DNA from: Streptomyces sp. NBS 14/10
GTDB taxonomy: Bacteria; Actinomycetota; Actinomycetes; Streptomycetales; Streptomycetaceae
Direction: 5' to 3'
Length of the DNA: 64,000 nucleotides
Assembly: GCF_002224125.1 (NCBI RefSeq)
Contig: NZ_NCSM01000043.1
Span: 1-64,000, forward strand
Position 1 is the stretch's first letter. Each line of letters starts with the position of its first letter. A program made the position numbers and the translations under genes. The notes below the pieces were generated by a model, which was not told the origin of the DNA, made no database searches, and saw nothing but the letters and a program-made list of their open reading frames with translations. Shown in pieces: positions 28,495 through 37,907 of this stretch.

Positions 28495-29352
28495 ATGAAG
28501 ATCGCCCTCGACCCGTACATGATCCGCAATGTGCCGCTGCTCGAACTCCCTGCCGCAGTCGCTGAGTTGGGCTACGAATGGATCGAGCTCTCACCCCGAG
28601 AGGACTTCATCCCCTTCTTCCGCCATCCGCGCGTCGACGACGCCACCGTGCGCAAGTTCCGCAAGGCGCTGGACTCGGCGGGCATCGGCATCTCCTCGCT
28701 GCTGCCGCTGTTCCGCTGGTCCGGCCCGGACGAGGACGCCCGGCAGGCCGCCGTACGGTACTGGAAGCGCTCGATCCAGATCGCCGCCGACCTCGGCGTG
28801 GACAGCATGATCTCCGAGTTCAACGGCCGCCCCGAGGATGCCGACCGCAGCGAGGCGCAGTTCTGGCGCTCGATGGACGAACTGCTCCCCCTCTTCGAAC
28901 GCGAGGGGATCAAACTCACGCTGGAGCCCCACCCGGACGACTTCATCGAGAACGGCTACGACGCGATCAATCTGCTCCGGGGCATCAATCACCCGAACGT
29001 CAGCTTCCTCTACTGCGCGCCGCACACGTTCCACATCGGCAATGACGCCCCCGGCATCATCGAGTACGCCGGTGATCTGCTGACGCACGTCCATCTCGCG
29101 GACGCCTTCGATCACACGGCGTCCTCCGGCAACCGGTACATCCTCAATCCACCGGGCACGCCGGCGCGGATCCATCAGCACCTGGACATCGGGCAGGGCG
29201 AGGTGGACTTCGACGAACTCTTCCGCGAGCTACGGGCGAACGGCTTCGACGGCACCCTGACCGCCTGCGTCTTCGCGTGGGAGGAGCGGGCCAAGGAGTC
29301 GTCCGTCTTCATGCGCGAGCGGATCGCCGAGTATCTGGCGCGCCGGCCCTGA
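28495..29352 (+). CDS. sugar phosphate isomerase/epimerase-like TIM barrel
   Basis: 285 residues of the AP-endonuclease-2/xylose-isomerase-like superfamily: MKIALDPYMIRNVPLLEL, YEWIELSPREDF, ISEFNGRPED, KLTLEPHPDDFIENG, LYCAPHTFHIGN, THVHLADAFDH and a final LTACVFAWEER. Glu, Asp and His at the barrel ends form the expected metal site. It may be an inosose isomerase/dehydratase-type enzyme (IolI/IolE/IolH-like) acting on keto-inositols; exact reaction unknown. Last gene of the transporter unit; a 128-base spacer with operator 2 follows. Confidence 0.8.
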   Translation: MKIALDPYMIRNVPLLELPAAVAELGYEWIELSPREDFIPFFRHPRVDDATVRKFRKALDSAGIGISSLLPLFRWSGPDEDARQAAVRYWKRSIQIAADLGVDSMISEFNGRPEDADRSEAQFWRSMDELLPLFEREGIKLTLEPHPDDFIENGYDAINLLRGINHPNVSFLYCAPHTFHIGNDAPGIIEYAGDLLTHVHLADAFDHTASSGNRYILNPPGTPARIHQHLDIGQGEVDFDELFRELRANGFDGTLTACVFAWEERAKESSVFMRERIAEYLARRP

Positions 29353-29418
29353 CGGGGGACGGCCTCCGACCGACGGGCTCTCGTCGTAACAACCTAGTGA
29401 CATGACGTTTGAGTGCTT

Positions 29419-29432
29419 TTAAAGCGCTTTAA
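29419..29432. promoter_or_regulatory. LacI-type operator 2
   Basis: TTAAAGCGCTTTAA, a perfect 14-bp palindrome 49 bases before iolC and almost identical to operator 1 (25232-25245). The catabolic genes therefore have their own promoter under the same repressor. Confidence 0.8.
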
Positions 29433-29480
29433 GTACCCCACTCCACACCCCGGAGTCTCCGGAGCGAAGGGAAACCAGCA

Positions 29481-30449
29481 ATGCCGTTCGAAGTGCTGAC
29501 CATGGGCCGCGTCGGAGTGGATGTGTACCCGCTCCAGACAGGCGTGGGACTGGCCGAGGTCACCTCGTTCGGCAAGTACCTCGGCGGTAGCCCGACGAAC
29601 GTCGCGGTCGCCGCCGCCCGGTACGGCCACTCCGCGGCCGTGATCACCAAGACCGGGCGGGACCCGTTCGGGGAGTTCGTCCGTACGGCCCTGGACGGCT
29701 ATGGCGTCGACGCCCGTTACGTGGGCACGTCAAAGATCGCGCCGACACCAGTGACGTTCTGCGAGATCTTCCCGCCGGACGATTTCCCGCTGTACTTCTA
29801 CCGGCTGCCCAAGGCCCCCGACCTGGACATCCGGCCCGAGGAGCTGGACCTGGCGGCGGTGCGTGAGGCGGCCATGTTCTGGATGACCGGCACGGGCCTG
29901 AGCGAGGAGCCGAGCCGCTCGGCCACCCTGGCCGGCCTGCGGCACCGGGCCAAGGCGGGCACGACGGTGTTCGACCTGGACTGGCGGCCGATGTTCTGGG
30001 CCGACCCGGCCGAGGCGCGGAGCTGCTACGCGGAGGCCTTGCGGCACACCACCGTGGCCGTGGGCAATCTCGACGAGTGCGAAGTCGCCACCGGCGAGCG
30101 GGAACCGTATGCCGCCGCCAAGGCACTGCTCGCGGCGGGTGTGGAGCTGGCGGTGGTGAAGCAGGGCCCGAAGGGTGTGCTGGCGATGGACCAGGGCGGT
30201 TCGGCCGTGGAGGTGCCACCGGTGCCGGTGGAGGTGGTCAACGGGCTCGGTGCCGGGGACGCCTTCGGCGGCGCCCTGTGCCACGGCCTGCTGTCCGGCT
30301 GGGACACCCGCCGCACGGTGGCCTTCGCCAACGCCGCCGGCGCGATCGTCGCGGGCCGGCTGGCCTGCTCCGAAGCGATGCCGACCCAGACCGAGGTCGA
30401 ATCCAAGCTCCGCGAGGCAAGCCTCGCTTCTGACGAACGAAAGGCGTAA
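29481..30449 (+). CDS. iolC: 5-dehydro-2-deoxygluconokinase
   Basis: 322 residues, PfkB/ribokinase fold. N-terminal block LTMGRVGVDVYPLQTGVG and GGSPTNVAVAAARYGH (substrate side), a middle MFWMTGTGLSEEPSR, and the C-terminal signature NGLGAGDAFGGAL with the catalytic Asp at about 259. Phosphorylates 5-dehydro-2-deoxygluconate in myo-inositol degradation. GAAGGGA precedes ATG 29481. First gene of the catabolic operon, behind operator 2; the following gene starts 4 bases after its stop. Confidence 0.92.
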   Translation: MPFEVLTMGRVGVDVYPLQTGVGLAEVTSFGKYLGGSPTNVAVAAARYGHSAAVITKTGRDPFGEFVRTALDGYGVDARYVGTSKIAPTPVTFCEIFPPDDFPLYFYRLPKAPDLDIRPEELDLAAVREAAMFWMTGTGLSEEPSRSATLAGLRHRAKAGTTVFDLDWRPMFWADPAEARSCYAEALRHTTVAVGNLDECEVATGEREPYAAAKALLAAGVELAVVKQGPKGVLAMDQGGSAVEVPPVPVEVVNGLGAGDAFGGALCHGLLSGWDTRRTVAFANAAGAIVAGRLACSEAMPTQTEVESKLREASLASDERKA

Positions 30450-30453
30450 GAAC

Positions 30454-31326
30454 GTGCTGTCCGACAACGTGAGACGGATCGTGTCCGCCAGGGTCCAGGA
30501 TCCGGGCGCCATCGCGGCCGCCGCCGCCCGGCGCGTGAAGGCGACCTCGCTGCTCGGCGAGCACGGCAAGGCCATGATCATCGCCGCCGACCACCCCGCG
30601 CGCGGCGCCAACGGCGTCGGCGGCGACCCCAACGCCATGGCCGATCGTTTCGAGCTCCTCGACCGGCTGTGCACCGCCCTGACACGCCCCGGCGTAACCG
30701 GCGTGCTGGCCACCGCGGACATCCTGGAGGACCTGCTCCTGCTCGGCGTCCTGGACGGCAAGAGCGTCTTCGGTTCCATGAACCGCTCCGGGCTCGCCGG
30801 CTCGGTCTTCGAGATCGACGACCGCTTCACCGGCTACGACGCCGAGACCATCTCCGCCATGGACTTCGACGGCGGCAAGATGCTCACCCGTATCGCCCTC
30901 GGCGATCCTGCCACCCCTTCCGTCCTGGAGAACACCGCCCGTGCGGTGGACGAGCTCAATGACCGCCGGCTCATAGCCATGGTCGAACCGTTCATCTCCA
31001 CGTGGCAGGACGGCAGGATCCACAACGACCTGTCCACCGACGCCGTCGTCAAGTCGGTCACCATCGCCTCGGGGCTGGGCCGACGCACCGCCTACACATG
31101 GCTGAAACTCCCGGTCGTCGACGACATGGAGCGCGTCCTGGCCTCCTCCACCCTGCCCGCACTGCTGCTGGGCGGCGAGGTCAAGGACCCCGACGCGGCC
31201 TTCGCCTCCTGGGGCAAGGCCCTCAAGCAGCCCACCGCCCAAGGCCTGGTGGTCGGCCGTTCCCTGCTCTACCCCGCAGGCCGCGATGTCGCCGGTGCCG
31301 TGGACCGGGCGGTGAGCCTGCTGTGA
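30454..31326 (+). CDS. class I aldolase-like (beta/alpha)8-barrel protein of the iol cluster
   Basis: 290 residues from GTG 30454. The sequence AMIIAADHPARGANGVGGDP, GVLATADILEDLLLLG, FGSMNRSGLAGSVFEIDDRF, MVEPFISTWQDG, TAYTWLKLPVVDDM (candidate Schiff-base Lys) and ALLLGGEVKDPDAAF looks like a class I aldolase barrel related to the DeoC/LacD type, found in actinobacterial iol clusters. It probably takes the place of IolJ, splitting 6-phospho-5-dehydro-2-deoxygluconate to DHAP and malonic semialdehyde; this is inferred from position, as no other aldolase lies in the operon. Confidence 0.75.
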   Translation: MLSDNVRRIVSARVQDPGAIAAAAARRVKATSLLGEHGKAMIIAADHPARGANGVGGDPNAMADRFELLDRLCTALTRPGVTGVLATADILEDLLLLGVLDGKSVFGSMNRSGLAGSVFEIDDRFTGYDAETISAMDFDGGKMLTRIALGDPATPSVLENTARAVDELNDRRLIAMVEPFISTWQDGRIHNDLSTDAVVKSVTIASGLGRRTAYTWLKLPVVDDMERVLASSTLPALLLGGEVKDPDAAFASWGKALKQPTAQGLVVGRSLLYPAGRDVAGAVDRAVSLL

Positions 31327-32219
31327 CCGGGGTCAGCGAGTACCACCTGCCCAAGGGCACCTCTGCCGACGGCCCGTACGACCTCCTGGTCACGCCCGAA
31401 ACGGCGGGCTGGGGATACTCCGGCCTCAGGATCCTCACCCTGAAGCCGGGCGAGGCACACGCCCTGTCCACCGGGGACTGCGAGTGCCTGGTCCTGCCGC
31501 TGACGGGATCCTGCACCGTCACCACGGACGGCAAGGCCTTCGAACTCACCGGACGGAAGGGCGTGTTCGCCTCGGCCACCGACTTCGCGTACCTCCCCCG
31601 CGAGTCGGAGGCACTGATCAGCAGCGCAGACGGTGGGAGGTTCGCGCTGCCCTCAGCCCGTACCGAGCGAGGTGGCCTCCCCGCTCGGTACGGGCGCAAG
31701 GAGGACGTCCCGGTCGAGCTGCGCGGGGCGGGGGCCTGCTCCCGGCAGGTCAACAACTACTGCCTGCCCGGCAGCTTCGACGCCGAAAACCTACTGGTGT
31801 GCGAGGTCCTCACCCCCGGCGGCAACTGGTCCTCCTACCCTCCGCACAAGCACGACGAGGCGCGTACGGATGACGCGGGCAACCCGGTCGAGTCGGAGCT
31901 GGAAGAGATCTACTACTTCGAGGTCTCCGGCGGCGAGAACGGCTTCGGCTATCAGCGGGTCTACGGCACCGACGAGCGGCCCATCGACGTGCTCGCCGAG
32001 ATCCGCTCGGGCGACACCGTGCTGATTCCGCACGGCTGGCACGGCCCCTCCATTGCCGCACCCGGCTACGACCTCTACTACCTCAACGTCATGGCCGGCC
32101 CCGGGCAAGACCGCGCCTGGCTGATCTGCGACGACCCCGCCCACTGCTGGGTGCGCACGACGTGGGACTCGCAGGACATCGATAACCGGCTGCCGTTCGG
32201 CGCTGAGGAGACCGAGTAA
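31323..32219 (+). CDS. iolB: 5-deoxy-glucuronate isomerase
   Basis: 298 residues from GTG 31323, overlapping the aldolase stop as GTGA. Double cupin: first half GYSGLRILTLKPGEAHAL, VLPLTGSCTVTTDG; second half GNWSSYPPHKHDEA (metal His residues), SELEEIYYFEV (metal Glu) and LIPHGWHGPSIAAPGYDLYY. Converts 5-deoxy-glucuronate to 5-dehydro-2-deoxygluconate. Its TAA stop overlaps the iolD ATG, so translation is coupled. Confidence 0.92.
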   Translation: MTGVSEYHLPKGTSADGPYDLLVTPETAGWGYSGLRILTLKPGEAHALSTGDCECLVLPLTGSCTVTTDGKAFELTGRKGVFASATDFAYLPRESEALISSADGGRFALPSARTERGGLPARYGRKEDVPVELRGAGACSRQVNNYCLPGSFDAENLLVCEVLTPGGNWSSYPPHKHDEARTDDAGNPVESELEEIYYFEVSGGENGFGYQRVYGTDERPIDVLAEIRSGDTVLIPHGWHGPSIAAPGYDLYYLNVMAGPGQDRAWLICDDPAHCWVRTTWDSQDIDNRLPFGAEETE

Positions 32220-34102
32220 TGAAAACGATCAGGCTCACCACCGCCCAGGCGCTGGTGCGCTTCCTGGCCAACCAGTACAGCGAGCGTGACGGCCAGGAGC
32301 AGCGCCTCGTCCCCGGGGTGTGGGGGATCTTCGGGCACGGCAACGTGGCCGGTATCGGCCAGGCCCTGCTCCAGGCCGCGGTCACCCATGAGGCCGATCT
32401 GCCGTACTACCTGGCCCGCAACGAGCAGGGCATGGTGCACGCCTCGGTGGCCTACGCGAAGATGCGCGACCGGCTGGCCACCTTCGCCTGCACCGCCTCC
32501 ACCGGCCCGGGCTCCACCAACATGATCACGGGTGCCGCCCTGGCCACCACCAACCGACTGCCGGTGCTGCTGCTCCCCAGCGACATGTTCGCCACCCGTG
32601 CCGCCGACCCGGTACTCCAGCAGCTGGAGGACGCCCGCGGCGGTGACGTCACCGTCAACGACGCCTTCCGCGCGGTCTCCAAGCACTTCGACCGCATCTC
32701 CCGGCCCGAGCAGCTGATCCCGGCCGCGCTGGCGGCCATGCGCGTGCTCACCGATCCGGTGGAGACCGGCGCCGTGACCCTCGCGCTGCCGCAGGACGTG
32801 CAGGCGGAAGCCTTCGACTGGCCGGTGGACTTCTTCCGGCGCCGGGTGTGGCACGTGGGCCGCCCGGTGCCCGAACCCGCTGCGATCGAACGCGCCGCGC
32901 AGCTGCTGCGCAGCGCCAGGAAGCCACTCATCGTGGCCGGTGGCGGCGCCGTCTACTCCGGTGCCGAGGCCGTCCTGCGCGCGTTCGCGGAGGTCACCGG
33001 GGTCCCTGTCGCCGATACCCACGCCGGCAAAGGGGCGGTGCCGTGGGACCACCCGTACGCGGTCGGCGGCATCGGCTCGACGGGGTCGCACGCCGCCAAC
33101 GCCCTGGCCAAGGACGCGGATGTCGTGCTGGGTATCGGCACCCGGTACTCGGATTTCACCACCGCCAGCCACACCGTTTTCGGCAACCCCGATGTCACCT
33201 TCGTCAACCTCAACGTCGCCCGCTTGGATGCCGTCAAACACTCCGCCGAACCGCTGGTCGCGGACGCCCGGCTCGGCATCCAGGCCCTTGCCGCAGCGCT
33301 GGACGGTTGGCAGGTCGAGGAGTCCTACCGCAGACGCACCCGCGAACTCATCGCCCGTACCAGGGAGATCGAGGACGAATGCTTCGCCCCGGACCTCAAC
33401 ACCGGTGGCCTCCCCGCGCAGACGCAGATTCTCGGCGCCCTCAACGACGTGCTCGACGACCGCGCCGTGGTGATCAACGCTGCCGGGTCCATGCCCGGTG
33501 ACCTACAGCAGCTGTGGCGGGCGCGGGACCCGAAGGCCTACCACGTCGAGTACGCCTACTCCTGCATGGGCTACGAGGTCGCCGCCGGACTCGGCGCCAA
33601 GATGGCCGATCCCACGCGCGAGGTCGTCGTCCTGGTCGGTGATGGCTCGTATCTGATGATGGCGCAGGAGATCGCCACCATGGTCTCCGAGGGTCTGAAG
33701 GTCATCATCGTCCTCGTCCAGAACCACGGCTTCGCATCCATCGGTGCGTTGTCGGAGTCGCTCGGTTCGCAGCGCTTCGGCACCAAGTACCGCTACCGCA
33801 ATGACGATTCGGGCCAGCTGGACGGCGGCGTGCTCCCCGTCGACCTCGCCGCGAATGCCTCCTCCCTCGGCGCGGACGTCCTGCACGCCACGTCCGTCGA
33901 CGAGTTCCGCTCCGCGATGGAGAAGGCCAGGGCCGCCACCCGCACCACCCTCGTGCACGTCGAAACCGACCTCTACGGCCCGAACCCGCCCGGCCACGGC
34001 TGGTGGGACGTACCCGTCAGCCAGACCTCCGCCTTGGAGTCGACCCAGGCCGCCTACGAGGCATACGCCGCCCACAAGCAGGCCCAGCGCCACTACCTGT
34101 AA
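32219..34102 (+). CDS. iolD: 3D-(3,5/4)-trihydroxycyclohexane-1,2-dione hydrolase
   Basis: 627 residues, ThDP-dependent enzyme fold: the N-terminal pyrimidine-binding domain has ARNEQGMVHASVAYAK with the catalytic Glu near residue 67 and CTASTGPGSTNM; the middle Rossmann domain is GGGAVYSGAEAVLRAF; the C-terminal domain carries VVVLVGDGSYLMMAQE...VQNHG (ThDP/metal motif near 474). Opens the inositol-derived diketone ring to 5-deoxy-glucuronate. Length is normal for IolD. Confidence 0.94.
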   Translation: MKTIRLTTAQALVRFLANQYSERDGQEQRLVPGVWGIFGHGNVAGIGQALLQAAVTHEADLPYYLARNEQGMVHASVAYAKMRDRLATFACTASTGPGSTNMITGAALATTNRLPVLLLPSDMFATRAADPVLQQLEDARGGDVTVNDAFRAVSKHFDRISRPEQLIPAALAAMRVLTDPVETGAVTLALPQDVQAEAFDWPVDFFRRRVWHVGRPVPEPAAIERAAQLLRSARKPLIVAGGGAVYSGAEAVLRAFAEVTGVPVADTHAGKGAVPWDHPYAVGGIGSTGSHAANALAKDADVVLGIGTRYSDFTTASHTVFGNPDVTFVNLNVARLDAVKHSAEPLVADARLGIQALAAALDGWQVEESYRRRTRELIARTREIEDECFAPDLNTGGLPAQTQILGALNDVLDDRAVVINAAGSMPGDLQQLWRARDPKAYHVEYAYSCMGYEVAAGLGAKMADPTREVVVLVGDGSYLMMAQEIATMVSEGLKVIIVLVQNHGFASIGALSESLGSQRFGTKYRYRNDDSGQLDGGVLPVDLAANASSLGADVLHATSVDEFRSAMEKARAATRTTLVHVETDLYGPNPPGHGWWDVPVSQTSALESTQAAYEAYAAHKQAQRHYL

Positions 34103-34132
34103 CACCCTCGTCCCGCAAAGGAAACCCGCACC

Positions 34133-35629
34133 GTGACCACCATCCAGCACTGGATCAACGGCACTCTCGCCCAGGGCGCCGACACCGCCACCCAGCCGGT
34201 GTTCAACCCGGCCACCGGCGCCGAGCAGGCTCAGGTCGTCCTTGGCGGCAGCGCGGAGGTGGACGCCGCCGTGCAGGCCGCCTCCGCCGCCTTCGAAACC
34301 TGGTCCGAGTCGTCCCTCGCCCAGCGCACTCAGGTGATGTTCGCCTTCCGCCAGCTCCTGGTGGAACACGAGGAGGAGCTGGGCCGGATCATCTCCACCG
34401 AGCACGGCAAGACCGTCGACGACGCCCGCGGCGAGATCGTCCGCGGCCGCGAGGTCGTCGAGTTCGCCTGCGGCCTCGGTGACGTGCTCAAGGGCAGCTT
34501 CTCCGACCAGGTCTCGCGTGGCGTGGACGTGCACAACTTCCGCCAGCCGCTCGGTGTGGTCGCGGGCATCACGCCGTTCAACTTCCCCGCCATGGTGCCG
34601 CTGTGGATGCACCCCATCGCCATCGCCACCGGCAACACCTTCATCCTCAAGCCGTCCGAGCGCGACCCGTCGGCCGCCAACTTCGTCGCCGACCTCTACC
34701 AGCAGGCTGGCCTCCCGGACGGGGTGTTCAACGTCGTCCACGGCGGCAAGGACGCAGTCGACGCGATCCTCACCCATCCCGGCATCGAGGCCGTCTCCTT
34801 CGTCGGCTCCACACCGATCGCCAAGTACGTCCACGAACAGGCCACCGCCCACGGCAAGCGGGTGCAGGCCCTGGGCGGCGCCAAGAACCACGCCGTGGTC
34901 CTGCCCGACGCCGACCTCGAATTCGCCGCCAACCACATCACCGCCGGCGCCTACGGCTCCGCGGGCGAGCGCTGCATGGCCGTCTCGGTGGCCGTGGCGG
35001 TCGGTGACGCGGCGGACGGCCTGGTCGAGGTCCTGGAGCGCAAGGCACGCGAGGTCAGGGTCGGCCCCGGTGACGCCCCCGGCACCGACATGGGCCCGCT
35101 GGTCACCAAGGCCGCCCAAGAGCGCGTCGAGAACGCCGTCGCCACCGCCGCCACACAGGGCGCCACCGTCGTCGTGGACGGCCGCGGCCTGAAGGTCGAC
35201 GGGCACGAGCGCGGTTTCTTCACCGGCCCTTCCCTCCTCGACCACATCACCACCGAGATGGACGCGTACAAGGAGGAGCTGTTCGGCCCCGTCCTGGCGA
35301 TCGTACGTGCCGAGTCCCTCGACCAGGCCATCGAGCTGATCAACGCCAACCCCTACGGCAACGGCACCGCCCTGTTCACCGGCTCCGGCGAAGCCGCCCG
35401 CCGCTTCCAGCGAAAGATCAAGGTCGGCATGATCGGCATCAACGTCCCGGTGCCGGTGCCGATGTCGTACTACTCCTTCGGCGGCTGGAAGGACTCCCTC
35501 ATCGGCGACTCCCCCATCCACGGCCCCGAAGGCATCCGCTTCTACACCCGCCCCAAGGTCGTCACCACCCGCTGGCCCCAGCCCACCCAGCAACTCACCG
35601 CCGGCTTCAACTTCCCTACCTCCTCCTGA
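34133..35629 (+). CDS. mmsA: methylmalonate-semialdehyde dehydrogenase (CoA-acylating)
   Basis: 498 residues from GTG 34133 with AAAGGAAA upstream. Aldehyde dehydrogenase fold: GVVAGITPFNFPAMVPLWMH, LKPSERDPSAA, VSFVGSTPIAKYV and active-site GSAGERCMAVS with Cys at about 282; ELFGPVLAIVRA near the end. Converts malonic (or methylmalonic) semialdehyde to acetyl- (or propionyl-)CoA, the last step of inositol breakdown (IolA role). About 30 bases behind iolD. Confidence 0.94.
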   Translation: MTTIQHWINGTLAQGADTATQPVFNPATGAEQAQVVLGGSAEVDAAVQAASAAFETWSESSLAQRTQVMFAFRQLLVEHEEELGRIISTEHGKTVDDARGEIVRGREVVEFACGLGDVLKGSFSDQVSRGVDVHNFRQPLGVVAGITPFNFPAMVPLWMHPIAIATGNTFILKPSERDPSAANFVADLYQQAGLPDGVFNVVHGGKDAVDAILTHPGIEAVSFVGSTPIAKYVHEQATAHGKRVQALGGAKNHAVVLPDADLEFAANHITAGAYGSAGERCMAVSVAVAVGDAADGLVEVLERKAREVRVGPGDAPGTDMGPLVTKAAQERVENAVATAATQGATVVVDGRGLKVDGHERGFFTGPSLLDHITTEMDAYKEELFGPVLAIVRAESLDQAIELINANPYGNGTALFTGSGEAARRFQRKIKVGMIGINVPVPVPMSYYSFGGWKDSLIGDSPIHGPEGIRFYTRPKVVTTRWPQPTQQLTAGFNFPTSS

Positions 35630-35655
35630 CCTCCTCCCCCCTGAAAGGCACCGCC

Positions 35656-36852
35656 ATGACCACCTCCGCCAAACCCCTCTCCGTCGCGGTGATCGGCGCC
35701 GGCATGGCCGGCCGCAGTCACGCCGCTGGATACCGCAACGTCAACACGGTCTTCGGGGCCGGCCTGCCGCCGGTCCGGCTGGCAGCGATCGCCGATGCCA
35801 ATGTCGCGCTCGGTGAGGATGCCGCCCGCCGCTACGGCTTCGAGAAGGCCCTGCCGAGCTGGGAGGCCGTCGTCGAGGACCCGACGATCGACGCGGTCAG
35901 CATCGTCGTGGGCAACGCCCTGCACCGTCCGATCGCGGAGGCGCTGGTCGCCGCGGGCAAGCACGTACTGTGCGAGAAGCCGTTGGCCGGGTCGCTCGAG
36001 GACGCATATGCGATGGCCGAGTTGGAGCGCGGCGCCGAGGTCGTGACCGCCGTCGGGTATACCTTCCGGCGTGCTCCCGGTATCGCCGTGATCCGCGAGC
36101 ACGTCCAGCGCGGTGACCTCGGCGACCTCACGCTTTTCAGCGGCCGGTACTGGTGTGACTACGCGACCGACCCGAGGGGGCCGCTGAGCTGGCGGTTCAA
36201 GGGCGGTCCGGGTTCCGGTGCGCTGGGGGACATCGGTTCGCACGTCATCGACGTCGCCGAGTACGTCGCCGGGCCCATCGCCTCGGTCTCCGGCGCCTCG
36301 CTGTCGACGCAGATCCCCAAGCGGCCACTGCCGCTGGGCGCGGTCGTCGGGCACAACGCCGCCCCCGTCTCCGACGAGCTCGGCGAGGTGGAGAACGAGG
36401 ACACCGCCACCTTCACCGCCCGCTTCACCTCCGGTCTCATCGGAACCTTCTCTGTGACACGCACCGGCTTCGGCCTGCCCAACGGACTCTTCTTCGACGT
36501 GCTGGGCGTCGGCGGCCGGGCCGCGTTCGACCAGCACCGGCCCGCCGAGTACCTCTTCGACGATGCCCAGCCCGAGGCCCGTACACGCGGCGCCCGGCAG
36601 ATCATCGCCGGCCCGCAACTGCCGTACTTCGCAGGCGGCGTCCCGATGGAGGCGCCGGGTGTGGGCGCCGCCAACGGAGACAACTTCACCTACCAGGCAC
36701 GTGCCTTCCTCGACCAAGTCGCGGGGGTCGCCGAGCCGCTGCCGGCCTGCGCCACCTTCGCCGACGCGCTGCGGACCATGGAGATCATCCAGGCAGTCGT
36801 CGACTCCTCCCGCAACGACGGCGCGGTCACCGAGGTTCCCCCCGTCGCCTGA
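35656..36852 (+). CDS. Gfo/Idh/MocA-family oxidoreductase, probable inositol dehydrogenase
   Basis: 398 residues. N-terminal Rossmann domain VAVIGAGMAGRSHAAGY, then VVGNALHRPIAEALVAAGKH and VLCEKPLA (conserved EKP Lys), and a C-terminal domain with WRFKGGPGSGALGDIGSHVID (GDIGxH signature). Oxidises a polyol to a keto-sugar with NAD(P). Likely the first step, inositol to 2-keto-inositol, since no other dehydrogenase is in the cluster; it could instead act on an inositol epimer. Confidence 0.85.
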   Translation: MTTSAKPLSVAVIGAGMAGRSHAAGYRNVNTVFGAGLPPVRLAAIADANVALGEDAARRYGFEKALPSWEAVVEDPTIDAVSIVVGNALHRPIAEALVAAGKHVLCEKPLAGSLEDAYAMAELERGAEVVTAVGYTFRRAPGIAVIREHVQRGDLGDLTLFSGRYWCDYATDPRGPLSWRFKGGPGSGALGDIGSHVIDVAEYVAGPIASVSGASLSTQIPKRPLPLGAVVGHNAAPVSDELGEVENEDTATFTARFTSGLIGTFSVTRTGFGLPNGLFFDVLGVGGRAAFDQHRPAEYLFDDAQPEARTRGARQIIAGPQLPYFAGGVPMEAPGVGAANGDNFTYQARAFLDQVAGVAEPLPACATFADALRTMEIIQAVVDSSRNDGAVTEVPPVA

Positions 36853-36894
36853 CCTCCCCGTAGACCCGTAGCCCCGTAGACAAGGACAGAACAC

Positions 36895-37893
36895 ATGGCT
36901 CTCAAGCTCGGTGCGTACACCGCTTGCCTGCACAGCCAGCCCCTCACCGAAGCCCTCGACATCCTCAAGGAGAACGGCCTGACCTCGGTCGAGGTCAACA
37001 CCGGCGGCTTCATCCCCTCCCCGCACTGCCCCGTCGACCTGCTGCTGTCCTCGGCCACCGCCCGCGATGAGTACCTGGCCACCTTCGCCGACCGCGGCAT
37101 GGAACTGACCGGCCTCAACTGCAACGGCAACCCCCTCAACCCGCTCCCCGGGGTCGGCCCGAAGCACGCCGACGACCTGCGCCGCACCATCCGCCTCGCC
37201 GGCCTGCTCGGCGTCAAGCACATCGTCACCATGTCCGGCACCCCGGGCTCCGACCCCGACGCCAAGTACCCCTCCTGGGTCGTCAACCCCTGGGACGGCG
37301 TCTACATGGACGTCCTGGACTACCAGTGGGGCGTGGCCGTCGAGTTCTGGAAAGAGATCGACGCACTCGCCCGGGAGAACGACGTCAAGGTCGCCATCGA
37401 GATGCACCCGCACAACCTCGTCTTCTCACCCGTCACCCTCAAGCGCCTCGTCGACGAGGCAGGCCTGACCAACGTCGGCGCCGAGATGGACCCCTCCCAC
37501 CTGATGTGGCAGGGCATGGACGTCATCGCCTCCATCAAGTGGCTGGGCCCGCTGGTCTTCCACGCCGCCGCCAAGGACGCAACCCTCTGCCCCGGCGCCG
37601 ACATCCGCGGCGTACTCGACACCTCGTTCACCCGTGTCCCCGCCGACACGCCGGGCAAGGTCCCCACCGGCTACGGCTTCTGGTGCAACGCGTGGCCCGA
37701 GAACCCTGCCTGGAAGTTCGTCGCCGTCGGCCTCGGCAACGACGTCCCCTTCTGGACCGAGTTCCTGCGCGCCCTCGCCGAGATCAACCCCGACATGGCC
37801 GTCAACATCGAGCACGAGGACGCCGCCTACTCCCAGACCGAGGGCCTCGCCCTGGCCGCCAAGAACCTCCACAGCGCCGCGGCAGCCCTGTAA
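36895..37893 (+). CDS. sugar phosphate isomerase/epimerase (IolE/IolH-like TIM barrel)
   Basis: 332 residues, xylose-isomerase-like barrel: MALKLGAYTACLHSQPLTEA, LTSVEVNTGGFIPSPHCP, GLNCNGNPLNPLPGV, VAIEMHPHNLVFSP (metal Glu/His), NVGAEMDPSHLMWQGMD (Asp/His), VFHAAAKDATL and MAVNIEHEDAAY (Glu). In this operon it is the best candidate for 2-keto-myo-inositol dehydratase or an inosose isomerase. It ends the operon, with two hairpins downstream. Confidence 0.82.
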   Translation: MALKLGAYTACLHSQPLTEALDILKENGLTSVEVNTGGFIPSPHCPVDLLLSSATARDEYLATFADRGMELTGLNCNGNPLNPLPGVGPKHADDLRRTIRLAGLLGVKHIVTMSGTPGSDPDAKYPSWVVNPWDGVYMDVLDYQWGVAVEFWKEIDALARENDVKVAIEMHPHNLVFSPVTLKRLVDEAGLTNVGAEMDPSHLMWQGMDVIASIKWLGPLVFHAAAKDATLCPGADIRGVLDTSFTRVPADTPGKVPTGYGFWCNAWPENPAWKFVAVGLGNDVPFWTEFLRALAEINPDMAVNIEHEDAAYSQTEGLALAAKNLHSAAAAL

Positions 37894-37907
37894 TTCACAC
37901 CCTGCGC

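Noticed and set aside
33503..35593. 696-codon open frame on the minus strand opposite iolD/mmsA
   Set aside because: Antisense shadow of two clear genes; low-complexity Gly/Val/Asp text caused by high GC in the third codon position, no start site and no domain.
35542..37413. 623-codon minus-strand open frame opposite the Gfo/Idh/MocA and isomerase genes
   Set aside because: Shadow of sense genes with strong motifs; its translation is compositional noise.
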